Of a DNA stretch of 64,000 nucleotides, positions 38,229 to 49,900 are shown piece after piece. Positions within the stretch are counted from its first letter, which is position 1; each line of letters begins with the position of its first letter. The translations under genes were made by a program, and so were the position numbers. Source of the DNA: Zychaea mexicana (lineage: Eukaryota > Mucoromycota > Mucoromycetes > Mucorales > Lichtheimiaceae); the NCBI RefSeq assembly GCF_025766255.1, contig NW_026516746.1, forward strand, positions 140,734-204,733, written 5' to 3'. The notes under the pieces are model-generated. The model was not told where the DNA came from and did no database searches. It saw nothing but the letters and a program-made list of their open reading frames with translations.

Positions 38229-40255
38229 CTTGTTCCTTCAAGTTTTTATTTGATGATATGCTACTGTCCACACATTTATATGACCAAACGATTCCCCAAA
38301 CATCATGATCCACTGTTGGGAAAACTTCCATTGAAATCTAGGAATTATGAGTATTTCTGTTAAGCGACGATCCCTATTGGAGGGACAGATAGCCATTTCG
38401 CCGCTCATTATCAGTCGTCGCCCACGGTGTATGCAATGCCTTTGAAAGTGATCCAGAGACTAAGTCCTTCTTGACCTATTGGTAAAGGTGACATGAGCTT
38501 GGTTAACATTTCCATATACTGACCGAATCAGTGGCTCAAGATAGGGTGATTTAGAATTACCAGAATATGGTAGCCTTGGAGCGTCCATTTTACGACAAGC
38601 CCTACATAAGACGCATGGAGTCCAAGAGCAAACACATATTACTATCCCTGCCAACTTTAGTTGATATGCCACCTTGCCACCAGTCAATGCACCGGTTGTG
38701 AATGAAATTACTGTTGGAGAAGTCTTGTAATGAAGAAGTTGCTCGTCCCCAGCACACTTTTCTGTGGCATCTCTAGGCAAGACACATAGTAAAATTAAGC
38801 GGATCGTAATTTATACCAGAAGGGCCGAATGGGACGTAATACACAGTAAACGGTGCTCTTAACGTATATAAAAAGCAACTGCAAAAGAGCAGGATTTTTC
38901 TCTCGGGCTTTATTATAACATCTTAATTCGGCAACGACAAATAGTCTGCAAAGAGACGATCAGAGACACAATGTGTATTTTGCTGTGGAAATAGTAGGCA
39001 ACAATAGGGGAGAATTCGCTTCATCTCTCTTTTTATTACATAACAAAACGAAGGCTATGAACGCGTATGCACTAACTCACAATAACGACAAGCATAACGG
39101 ACGTAAATCAGCAGGATGCAAAAGTCTAGGAGTGAGGAGCGCAACACAGATCTTTCTTTTTTAAATAGTGACAAAGTTACGCGTGTGTCAAATCTTGAAC
39201 GTTCCAACAGCTTTCCCCTGAAACGGAAACTATGCGCATTGTGACGCAACGATTTGGCCAATTGACTTTGCACTCGAAATGCACAAAGGGATGGCAAGTG
39301 AACAAGGTGATCAATGGAGCAACAAATTACGCGCAAAAGTGTCAGAAGTTGTAGGAAGTCATCGTTTGTAGTGTTATTCTTCTGATCGTCCCCATGGATC
39401 TTGAACGCTGCTTTAAAAGAACGTAGAACCGCACAAAAACAAACGAACCGATTTACTTTATCGGCAGCAATGAAAAACAATGAAGGAATGAGTCGATTTC
39501 ACTAGCGGCAGCGGATACTTTTAATGAGCGGGCCAACTTATCTGCAGCAGCACATACTTGGGATGGAGGATAGAACTTTAGCAGTAGCATAAACAGGGAT
39601 GGAGGATGGAGGAGAGAACTGTTGGCGGATAGCGACAATGGTAAAGCAACAGTTGACGAGCACGGTTAAACATAGAAGATAACGGGTCTTTATTATAAAG
39701 TGCAGCGATGGGGGCATCTTTTTCCGCACACACATAACATTACGTGCCACACACACAGTCAAAAGACAATATTAAAAGTACTGTGAACTACGCTATATAC
39801 ACACGTTGTTTGTCTTGTTGGGTGAAGGAATGTAAACTGGCTGCTGGGTGGAGTGTGTTCTCAACATTCACTGATGATAAATTGTCTACTTTGTCAGTCA
39901 CTCCTATTTCCGTCATTTACTGCTCACAGAAAAGCATTTCTTCCGTGAATGTACTTGCTCATTCGCATTCGTGTCTTTGTTTTCGCTTGACACGGTGCCG
40001 TGCACGGCCCCACTCACAAACAAGCGCCGATACCATCGGAGGGTGCAGCTCCGCATGGTGAGAGACACGTACCACTACCGCCGCAGCACATTTGTTTACT
40101 TGACCACCAAGCACACCCCCTTTCCTTTCCTTTCGTGATAGTCCCTTTGAGCCATATCATATGCTGAAAGCCATACTATTAAGCAAAAGCCAATGAAAAT
40201 CCATGGAACTTGGTGGAACTTTTTGAAGTCCCGAGCGTGACAGTCAAAAAACGTC

Positions 40256-40263
40256 TATATAAA
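40256..40263 (+). promoter_or_regulatory. TATATAAA box with pyrimidine-rich downstream stretch
   Basis: A canonical TATA box is followed after about 25 bp by a strong C/T-rich stretch (40279-40309), a typical fungal core promoter layout. The first ATG on that strand in a long open frame is at 40336. Confidence 0.4.
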
Positions 40264-40335
40264 GCGAGCAGTTTCGCTTTTCCTTTCTTTTTCTTTTTCT
40301 TCACTTTAGTTCGTTTTGGAAAGGCGTTGGGCTGT

Positions 40336-40638
40336 ATGCGCAGGGGTCACTGTCTGTGCTATGATCAGTTCCGTGCCAGTGCTGGCGATTGTTCAGAGTT
40401 TTCTGATGATTGGATGGGCTCAGTGGTCCGCCATGAAGAGATGACTGCAATGTACCAGTGCGGGTCAGTGGAGGGTGAGGAACGAACAGATTATTATTAC
40501 TATTATTTATTACACACATTATTACACACAAATAAGAAAATGATAAACAAAATAAAACAATCTTTTTCTTTTCGCACTCTTCTCATAAACGTTTTACCGC
40601 TTTATATTTTTTGCTTTGCCTTTTTTTCATGTGCTTGA
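40336..40638 (+). CDS. Hypothetical small protein downstream of a TATA box
   Basis: 100-residue frame beginning MRRGHCLCYDQF. It has a Cys-containing start, a run of five Tyr in the middle (from a TAT/TAC-type repeat), and a hydrophobic C-terminal helix. No family is recognised and coding is unproven. The only support is the well-placed TATA-like element 73 bp upstream of the ATG. Confidence 0.25.
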   Translation: MRRGHCLCYDQFRASAGDCSEFSDDWMGSVVRHEEMTAMYQCGSVEGEERTDYYYYYLLHTLLHTNKKMINKIKQSFSFRTLLINVLPLYIFCFAFFSCA

Positions 40639-40995
40639 CAAGTTCCTTATTTTTTTGCCCACCCACAGCTCTGTGCTAAACAAAGCGGAGAACAATGACA
40701 GACGACAGTAACATGATCACAACGCGCTTTATCACACTTTGACACTCCTTTTCACTTTCTGTGTTCGCCTACATTGCTTGTTGCCGCAGATATGATGCGA
40801 CCTTCTTGTGAAAAGGGGTTATTTTATAAGAGGCAACACCAGAGCATACGCCAACAGGCTAGTATAACTGCTAGATCTTAAAATTGGAAAGTCTGTTTTC
40901 AGCTGCTCGTCTCTCTCTCTTTTTTCCTGCAAGTAGCTTATCACAACAGGATCTTTTTGTCATTTTGAAAAATGCGCCTGTTTTTGGACCAAACG

Positions 40996-41960
40996 TCACT
41001 TCCAAGAGGCGACAAGAAGGCGATAAAGCTTGCGCAATGACCGTGCTATCATAATAGTTCTTAAGCATGTTGATCGCATTGTAAACTCTTTGGTCTGCTC
41101 GAATTTGTATCCTTTGTAGAGTAGATCGATGATGACGTCTGTACTATAAATGTAGCTTGATGTTAGTGAGTGGTACTTCTGTCGGTGTGGTACGAAAACA
41201 TATGAGGGAAACAAAGAATCGGCAGTGCTAAGGTCAATAATAATGAGTAGATCTCGCTTGCATACTTTGATTTATGTATAGATACCTGTTTAATGGGATT
41301 GCTGAAGTTTGAGGGGCGCAAATGGACGCCTTCAATTCAACAAGCCATCTACGAAAGGAGCCATTTTGCTCGCCTTTTCCTATTTCCTCTTCTTCCAAAT
41401 GAACTTGCACCTGGTGAATATGTGATTCCATTACTGCATTGGTATTATCATTGCTGTCTGGATTCTTCCTGTTGTTTTGCTTCTTGATTGAGCTATCATC
41501 GCTACCATCTGATAAATTATATATTTTATCATATACTGTATACATGTAAGCTCGACACATCAGTAACCATCATCAAGACAAATATGACACGTCTTTGGAA
41601 ACCACACTGGTAATACATATTGCTATACTGTATGCAGACTGCGTATAACCAATGATAACGTTACCTTGCTGCGATTTCATAATGATGCACCCGATAGGGT
41701 CTCCCACTAAATGTTCATACACGCGAACAGTTTCTGCGCCATATAACAACAGCAACAATAATACAAGTTGGGTTGAAAGAAAAAAAGTATTGTGTACATG
41801 TGTCGTTTATCCATTTTACCATCCAGTTCGACAGAAACAACAGCCTGCACAATTTTGACAACAATGTCGGTACCGTATGGATCGGGTGCTAATGAACTCA
41901 CTGTAATGGAGCGTGCTATACGCCGGAACGAAAGAAGAAAAAAGACTAACCTGCTGGCAT
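40996..41960 (-). pseudogene. Possible OB-fold nucleic-acid-binding protein gene, perhaps truncated
   Basis: A chain of small exons can be joined. It runs from ATG at 41958-41960 (exon 41951-41960, donor GTTAG), to an exon encoding PYGTDIVVKIVQAVVSVELD, to one encoding ETVRVYEHLVGDPIGCIIMK, then an Asn/Asp-rich Gln/Lys tail near 41290-41500, and a basic end stopping at 40996-40998. The pattern nVVVKivq ... vrVyEhLVGDpiGcIim resembles the first half of SSB-like OB folds (plant OB-fold proteins, SOSS-B type). The expected second half (a KPG turn, then FKG-M-L strands) is not found. The gene may therefore be degraded, mis-spliced by me, or very divergent. The exon model is tentative. Confidence 0.35.
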
Positions 41961-44383
41961 TTATTACTATAAAAAGTTACATAGGAAAGCGTGCGTGTGG
42001 TGTGGCAGCGAAAAATCAGGTATATACGTGCCTGAATTCAAAATGTGCATCATCACCGATTTCGTGATTTAGCTTTATTTCCTGAGAACTCTGTGCTAGA
42101 GTGGAAAATCCGTCCTGCTACATCTCTTCTATTAAATAGGGAAGGGTCCTTACGATTTCAATCCCAGCGTAAAATCCAGATTTGGAAATTTCACTTTGTT
42201 ACGACCATGCTTTTTTAACGTTGCACGTTCTTGGGAGACTTGGGTAAACTTCAACTTTGTGCCGTCTTCCTAGACTATTACCACATTGCATTTCTCAATA
42301 TGAGCTCCGAAGAGGTGTGCTACTTGATTTCATCTGCCATCAACGACATTTGAGGTTTTTTTGTAAAAATCGTTGAGCATTTTCCACCGTTAGCCGGGAT
42401 TCTGACAGACTGCTCTAAATGAGCTACAATTTTACTAACTATTTTTTTTCTGCACATTTCTCGACAAAGCAGTCGACCGATCATGTCTGTCACTGTGGCT
42501 CGGATCGCATGGAGCCATGTCCAGTGCATTCTCGCAGTGTTTCAGTAGAATAGGCAACACATATTTTAACCATGTGTATTTAAATATTACTGCTGCAGCT
42601 GTTTGCTTACAAAGCTACAGATAGTTCGTTTTTGTAAGAACTTTTGCGCCTACGTTTTGTATCTGTGGTTCGAGCACCCATCGTAGGCAGTAGGCGTTAT
42701 CATAGAGAATGCCCACTTAACCCTATCAACTGCGGTACTGTGTACTTACTAAATTTTTGGTGATAATGCAATTTTGCTGAAAAGATTACAAACAAACCTC
42801 CTCCAATACTCGCTATAGCTACTACCTTGCCACGATCACCTGTGCCTATGATCAACAGTTCGCCTCCACCAACTTCTCCTGCTGTCGCTGCCCCACCTTT
42901 TAGGGCTTCGGGTTTAGAGCGGGGCAGCGCCCTAACAGGAGGGTCAGCGGGAGGGAACGTCCTACAAATATAATTATCAATGTCATATTAGCAAAAGCAT
43001 CTCTAGGTCGTAACAAATAATAGAACTTCGGGTCTTTGCTTTGGTAAGTAAGTAGGGCGAGCAAAGCGAGCTTTGTTTAGGGTGTAACAATCACATTTTT
43101 AGTAAGTATGATAGAGCGAACACAACGGCCTAGGTTTAGGGTGCAACAATCGCACCTTTCATGATGTCCCAGAATTTCCACCTCAACAATTGTCCAATAC
43201 CCGTTTCAAAAGCAAGAGAATTCCACCTCTAAGATTCTGACCTGTAAATTTTACGAAGAAACTGAACACGATCTGTTCAGTTGCGAGGATTGCCCGGGTA
43301 TTGGACATGAATCGTCTGAGAGTTCGGAGTGCATTAACTCGAGTAACTGACACAGTAATCAGCTACATAATCTTAATCTGAAAGAGGTATTGCCTTTAGG
43401 CATTTTTAGTGCAGTGACGACAATGACTTCAAGACCAAAATTATAAAAAACACCGTTCTCACTCCTGTCAAGCAGAACAAATTTTCAGCATTGTTTGAAG
43501 GTAAAAGGGGGGTGGTAGGGGGCATTGCCCCCACCCGGGGTCTGGGGCAGAGCCCCAGTAAACTGGTCCCTGGAGGACAGATGCTGACACGCAGCGAAGC
43601 GGAGGGGCTCACATCGTCCGGAAGCGAAGCGGAGGGGCTCACATCGTCCGGAAGCGAAGCGGAGGGACCAGTTTATTACATATAATACTACAACTACGCC
43701 TATAGTGTTAGCAGCAGCAGCAGCAACGGATGGTATCACGGTAACAAAAACGATACCCCGCTGATTAAGCAATGTATGATTTAGATGAAGCTCTTGTCGT
43801 TGCCTTGTGCATCGTCAACTGCACAATGGCCCAAACTATACTTTAAAGTATCGTAAAAGGTCCTCAGCTCATGACCAGGCTCTTTGTCGGTTCAAGATGT
43901 TCCCATTGGTATTGTATTGCATAGCAAGAGCTGCAACTTACAATACATGTAGCAGCAGGGCCTTGCATAAGCACCATTATGCATGGAAATATGAATAAAT
44001 ATGCACTAGCTCTCCATGATTGGACGTAGTAGCCATGTATGGGAGCCATCATGCATGTCAACTCAAACTAACACCACGTCTCTCTTCCAATTCGACACCA
44101 TACACCTCTATTAGTAACTAGAAAGAATAACCAATGATTCCATAAAAAATTTTCTGTATTCAAACAAGGGCATAGACCTTAGTATTAACGGGGGAAGGTG
44201 AGTTTTTACGTGTATTTGGTGTGCTATAAAATTGCTCGAAGGTCCGGGAAGCAAATGGGAGGTTTGGGTTGGGTAATCGAATGGGGATTATGTGTTATTT
44301 TTTAAAACTTTATAAAAGAAAGATGGGAGAAAGTCATGGGAGAAAAAAGAGATGTTCTTAATACTGTATGCATTCTGGGTGGT
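41961..44383. repeat. Repeat-bearing gene-poor region
   Basis: About 2.4 kb with several unrelated short repeats: a near-perfect hairpin at 42876-42946, a diverged tandem copy at 43040-43160, a 13-bp inverted pair at 43191-43307, and a small bounded element at 43559-43675. No intact gene. The right end (after about 44100) is the 3' flank of beta-tubulin. The mix suggests an accumulation site for mobile-element remnants, which is inference. Confidence 0.5.
43559..43675. mobile_element. Small element with 13-bp terminal inverted repeats and internal 30-bp tandem repeats
   Basis: TAAACTGGTCCCT at 43559-43571 and its exact complement AGGGACCAGTTTA at 43663-43675 bound a 117-bp GC-rich block. Inside, a 30-bp unit beginning GAAGCGAAGCGGAGGGG is repeated about 2.5 times (43591-43620, 43621-43650, partial from 43651). 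Two perfect short hairpins flank it on the left (GGGGGCATTGCCCCC near 43520, and GGGGCAGAGCCCC near 43544). It has no transposase frame and could only be a non-autonomous element. Target duplications are not obvious. Confidence 0.5.
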
Positions 44384-46320
44384 TTACTGCAATTGCTGTT
44401 CCTCCAAAACGCCACCTTCATCATCTTCTTCGAGGTAGTCATCTTCTATAGATCAGTAGTTAGTAACATTTTCCTCAAAAAACATCCACACACTCTGCTT
44501 AGTGGAAAAATAGAAACAAAAACGTACCCAATTCTTCTTCCATATCCTCAACACCAGCTTCCTGATATTGCTGGTATTCGGAGACAAGATCGTTCATGTT
44601 GGACTCGGCCTCAGTGAACTCCATCTCGTCCATACCCTCACCAGTGTACCAATGCAAGAAAGCCTTGCGACGGAACATGGCAGTGAACTGCTCGTTGACA
44701 CGCTTGAACAACTCTTGGATAGCAGTGCTGTTACCAATGAAGGTACCCGACATCTTCAAACCGACAGGAGGAATGTCACACAACGAGGTCTTGACCGAGT
44801 TAGGGATCCACTCGACAAAGTAGGACGAGTTCTTTTGCTGGACAGCCAACATCTGGTTCTCGACTTCCTTGGTCGACAAGCGGCCACGGAAGATGGTGGC
44901 GACGGTCAAGTAGCGACCGTGGCGAGGGTCAGAGGCGGCCATCATGTTACGGGCATCGAACATTTGTGCGGTCAATTCAGGGACGCTGAGGTTGCGGTAT
45001 TGTTGTGAGTTGAAGGCAGTCAAAGGAGCAAAACCGACCATGAAGAAGTGAAGACGAGGGAAGGGAACTAAATACATTGTTTTTGATTAGCTTCACACCA
45101 CTCACCTGATTACTCAATCACTCACTCATTCACTCACTGAGAGCGAGATATCTTCGGAAAGAGAGAAAAAAAATAAACTTACCCATGTTGACGAAAAGCT
45201 TACGAAGATCAGAGTTCAACTGACCAGGGAAACGCAACGAGGTGGAGACACCCGACATGACAGCCGAGACTAGCTGGTTGAGCTCACCGTAACCGGGGTT
45301 GGAGAGCTTCAAGGTGCGGAAGCAAATATCGTAAAGAGCTTCGTTATCGATACAGAAGGTAGCATCGCAGTTTTCGACCAATTGGTGGACGGAAAGGACA
45401 GCGTTGTAGGGCTCAACGACAGTGTCAGAGACCTTGGGCGAAGGGACGACCGAGTAGGTGCACAACATACGGTCGGGGTACTCTTCACGGATCTTGGACA
45501 ACAAGAGCGAACCCATACCGGAACCGGTACCACCACCAAGCGAGTGGGCCAACTGGAAGCCCTGCAAGCAGTCGGTGTGCTCAGCCTCCTTACGGACAAT
45601 GTCCAAGACGGACTCGACTAATTCGGCACCCTCAGTGTAGTAGCCCTTGGCCCACGAGTTACCAGCGCCAGACTGGGCAGAGACAAAGTTGTCGGGGCGG
45701 TAGAGCTTGCCGTAGCCGCTACCACGGATGGCATCCATGGTGGCAGGTTCAAGATCGACCAACACGGCTCTACGGTTTGTCCAACGAAGTGGGGGATGTT
45801 TTTTGTTGGTATTTTAACTTACAACAAACATACTGATCCCCTCTCCCTATTTGAAACTCCCTTTATTTCTCTTCTTCGCCTTCTTCTCTCCCTTTCTTGT
45901 TTTCATACATACCTGGGCACGTATTTGCCCGACGAGCCTTCGTTGTAATAGACGTTGATGCGCTCAAGCTGGAGATCGTTGTCACCAGCATAAGCACCAG
46001 TGGTGTCGATACCGTGTTCCTTGGAGATGGTTTCCCAGAACTTTTGACCAATCTAGCGAAACAAAAGAAAACGCGTGCAACCAGTTTGCAGTAATAGCAA
46101 CAATAGTAGAAGGAAAGGTCAGCTATCTAGATAACATTTGGTATTCTTTCTTTGTTCGATGCATACTTGGTTACCGCACTGGCCTAAAGAATAACCGGAG
46201 AGAAAAAAAAAAAGAAATAGACGACCTTGTCAGTGAACTGTGCATTCAGAAAAGCTTAAAAAGAGGGGATGATTGCACCTCCATCATCTTACCAGCTTGG
46301 ATGTGGATGATTTCTCTCAT
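44384..46320 (-). CDS. TUB2: Beta-tubulin
   Basis: Six exons (46293-46320, 46167-46183, 45913-46052, 45183-45769, 44528-45067, 44384-44445) join in frame into 457 residues. MREI at the start is the autoregulation tetrapeptide; [10 protein letters not shown] is the GTP-binding signature. The C-terminus is acidic ([18 protein letters not shown]) but unusually ends LQLQ-like rather than in EEE. Exon 2 is a 17-nt micro-exon. Residue 167 is Tyr (codon 45454-45456) and residue 198 is Ala (codon 45361-45363), while 200 is Phe. Most beta-tubulins have Phe167 and Glu198. The protein pairs with alpha-tubulin to form microtubules. Early-diverging fungi often keep several beta-tubulin genes, and this one may be a divergent paralogue. 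Confidence 0.98.
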
Positions 46321-46911
46321 GATGGAAATTTACAAAACTAGAGAAAAAGATGGAACTGGTTAAAAAGAATTAAAAAAAAAGGAGGGAGGGTTGGGAGGAG
46401 AAAGCGTCTCTCTTTCTCCTTTTTGTAGCCAACCGGATACCGTCTTTCGATAAACAGCAGTAACAACAATGACGCCGTCATTCACAGTACCAAAAACCTG
46501 AAAAATACTTACTCGACAAATGTGTTGAGTGATGAAGAAGGGGGGCGAACGAAAAGGAGCGTCGGCGTGTTGCCCTTTGACAAACCGTGTCGGGTTCCAC
46601 CTCGTGTACACGAACCGAATCAGGTAATTCGTTACTGCTCCGCGATTACTACAATTGTTCAAGTAAGGCCTGCATATGGGGCCACACCGCAGCTTTCATG
46701 TACGACTGCGTCTTTTTGCTCGTCGCACTCGCACGCCGAAGCCTCTTTTTTTTTTTGTCGCGTGCTTAAATGAACCTTTACACAACGCGCACCACACACA
46801 CACAGATACAGAGAGCAAATCATTCGGTTTGCTACCTTAACAAGTCATTCAAATCGGGTTTGATATGGTGCCACAAAAAAATAGAGGTATGTGCGTGTTC
46901 AACAGCTTTAT
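46321..46911. other. Beta-tubulin promoter region and CENP-I 3' flank
   Basis: About 590 bp upstream of the tubulin start and downstream of the CENP-I stop, both minus strand. It is pyrimidine/purine-asymmetric with a short poly-T (46745-46756) and a CA tract at about 46790-46803. Some short frames occur here, none with support. Confidence 0.6.
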
Positions 46912-49900
46912 TCAAATTTCCATACTCTGGTCCATTGCCTCTTTTTGTTTCTGTTCCTTTTGTTTGCGCTCTATCAATGAGCTCATGCAGTCATACAACA
47001 GGTCATACAAGCCGTGAAAGCCTAAAGTTCTGAGATCCTCCAGTAGTTCCACGCGATAGTCCATATATGAGACCGATATTCCGCCAGTCTAGGACGTTTT
47101 GGTTGGTTGGTTAATTAAAGCGTTGTTACTATGGAAATAGAGAAAATAGCAGAAACTTACTTCGCTAAGTGTTTCCAATAGCTGTGCAGTAACTGGACCA
47201 TTATGACGTGCTTCTACGTTTGCGTTATTTTCCTTTTCCTAGAGAGAGAAATGCGCGAGTACACCACATGTCAGTAAAGAGTAGACGTAAATTAAACTTT
47301 TTTTTTATATTCCTACTGTCAAAAAAAAATTGAAACTCACTTGAATGAATCGTTCCGAAAAACCAGCCAGGGCAGCAGAGTGAGTGAGTGATAGCACAAG
47401 GTTTGCCGATTCCCCACGTGACTCGCACAGATTATCGTAGACTTTGGTAATCTCACTGGAAGTAAGTGTGAGAACGGTGAGCAAGAAATAGCATTAGTAG
47501 CCCACGATCATTACACGACTTACGGAGAAAGCGAGAATGGAAGTTCATCTTCTGTTGAACGAGCAAGAGCCGAGTTACGCCACAGTGCACTGCAGATATC
47601 CATAACATGCGTATTGAAATTGTCCAAATAATCGGACGTGTGTCGTGTCACCCAATCGCCGATTTTTCGATCATTATCCTCAAATGCTTTTTTGTACTGG
47701 TGAACGATACCGCATATCCGAGACACAGACATCCCGCATATTGAAAAGAAACTGCGGTAGATCAGCGGCGCGGCAGGTATAATGATCTCGGGGATATCGT
47801 GGTTGATGGAAATGGACGACACAAACTCAAAGAAGGAGAGCGCTGCGTGTTGTAGTAGTGGATGGTCGCCTTCCATACCCAATCCGATCACACTCAACCG
47901 ATCGACGTGGTAGATGAAGTGCTGGATGGTTCGAAAGTAGTCCACGTTGAAATCTAGTCCTTGGAAAAGCCACACCCTAATCACGTCCCAGAAAAAATTG
48001 TTTTTAGCATGCATTAGTATACTTTGCATGGAGAACGTACAACGCGACGTTATGAAAATAATGATGAATATTGCTACTCACATCTCATCCATATCAATCT
48101 CAGTATTAGTGCTCCGTCGTTCACGGTGTCGCTTCCAATCCAGCAATGCCCAGTTTTTAAGCCATTCTGTGTAGCATAAGATCAATTTTGCCTATATTTC
48201 CACCATAATCAGTATACACAAAGCCACATAGAAACAAGGATATTTGCATGCCTTACCTTCCATTTGACATCGGAAACATAATATAGCCGATGGAGTGGCT
48301 TCAGGTACCAATCGTTGATTTCTAAAAGAAAATTGTAAGTACAAGAGGCTCAAAGAAAGACGAACAATACGTAAAGCTGACACAGTACCTTCAAAGGATC
48401 CAGGTCGTACAAACGTAAGCAATTCAAATACTTCATTTTCGAATTCCCATCCGTTCCATGTGCTTATATAATCTTTCAGGAATGTTTCGAGGATAGGTAG
48501 ATGTGCCTATTGACATGTGCGTTTTGAATATATTAGTGTTCCTTTCTAATGGTTCAATTGGCAGAAAGAGAGAAAAAAAACAGTTTTACCTTTGTGAGGC
48601 GTGCCATGGTGATACATTTTTGTAAAAGCTCTTGTAATGATTTCTTATACATCGTTGAGTGGTTGCGACCCTTCAGTAGTTCCTGCAGAACGTTCGATAA
48701 CCAGTTACTTATACGCATTACCGAAGATTCTAACAGCAATTTTTAAACAAAAACGGTTATTTGGTTTTTTTCAATCCGGATAATCACTCCATCTTACCAC
48801 GTGGATCGCAGGCGATCAAATGCTGCAGTAGCCGGTTGTCCAAGATGGACGCCATCTGGTCAGGCAATGTTAAACGGTCCAGTTTTTCAGCAAGGTCAAC
48901 CACATTATTTATTTCACGAAGTGTGACGGAGGGCTATAATTCAATTCAAGAACAAGGAGCCATATCAGTAACCCGACTAAAATAACACATACATGCAGAC
49001 ACGAAACCACATTAGCTTTACCAAAGACGAGTTGGTGGTGGTGGTGGGCAGTGGCACCTTTAAAGATGCGACATCGTGGCCTCTTCGTTGTCGTTTTCGC
49101 TACAAAAAAACATACACATGAAGTAAAAAACAATCATTATTGGAGAAAACATAAGGGTTAAAAGAAATTACAGTACAAAACACAAAAAGAATGCTCACCG
49201 GTTGCATCTCATTGTCCGTTGCGCCTCTTCTAGTGGTCGATACGGATCCATCTGTTGAGCGATCTGCACCCCACATATTTCGGATTTCGCTATACCTGTC
49301 GACGAGATGTTTTAATGGATTCTATGATAAAGAGAGAATATGCGTGTTTTTGTTCTTAATAATCTCCCTTCTCAAATCTATTATTTGATTTTCTTCTTTC
49401 TTTTGTGACTAGCACATAAAACATACTGCAAAGTTTGGTTTCTTTGATCTGCCGGGAACAATAAGTTCTGGATTATAGAGCTTGAATACATTCATTAAAG
49501 CGACAAGTTCGGGCTCAGGACCATTCTTGTCAATGAGGTCTTGACTAGAAAGGAGAGGAGATACAAATGTTATTAATCTTCTGTAAACAGTATATATGCA
49601 TTTCAACTTTCCCCTATGATCTGTCCACTTATACTAACAGTTGATGAATCCGATACTTCTTCACATGATGGCGTCTTGTCATACGACACAAGAGATGACA
49701 CAGATGGATTCGCAATTTTTTCATAGAGAGGTAGTGGAAGAGCACGCCATAGAACTTTTCAAAGCTATGGATGTTGTCGATATGGTCATATATGGCAATA
49801 ATCCAATTTATCAGGCCGAGCTATACATATACAACACAACGACATGAGATGATGAGGGTTAGCCTCTTTTTCCTCATGCATGGCTCATTGATAGCAACTC

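Larger units (their letters stand above)
35037..40995. other. Long gene-poor region
   Basis: Nearly 6 kb with no recognisable domain. It includes the SPE2 promoter with (GTT)n and GA/CT runs (35085-35215), a G-rich/C-rich tract at 35931-35957, and a T/A-rich middle. Minus-strand frames at 37929-38228 (ATG-led, 99 residues) and 38460-38780 are the longest candidates, but neither resembles a family I know. Several apparent long frames lack an ATG. A TATA-like promoter with a 100-residue frame lies at 40256-40638. Confidence 0.5.

Noticed and set aside
39055..39480. 141-residue minus-strand frame
   Set aside because: Starts with TTG, has no ATG near its 5' end, no recognised domain and no splice partners.
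40210..40335. Upstream extension of the 40.3-kb frame
   Set aside because: It has no ATG; the frame begins with TTG, so only the part from 40336 was kept.
42640..42690. tRNA-like piece with TGGTTCGAGCACC and a GCCTACG...CGTAGGC stem
   Set aside because: The B-box-like motif lacks an A-box at the right distance, and the stem does not form a cloverleaf.
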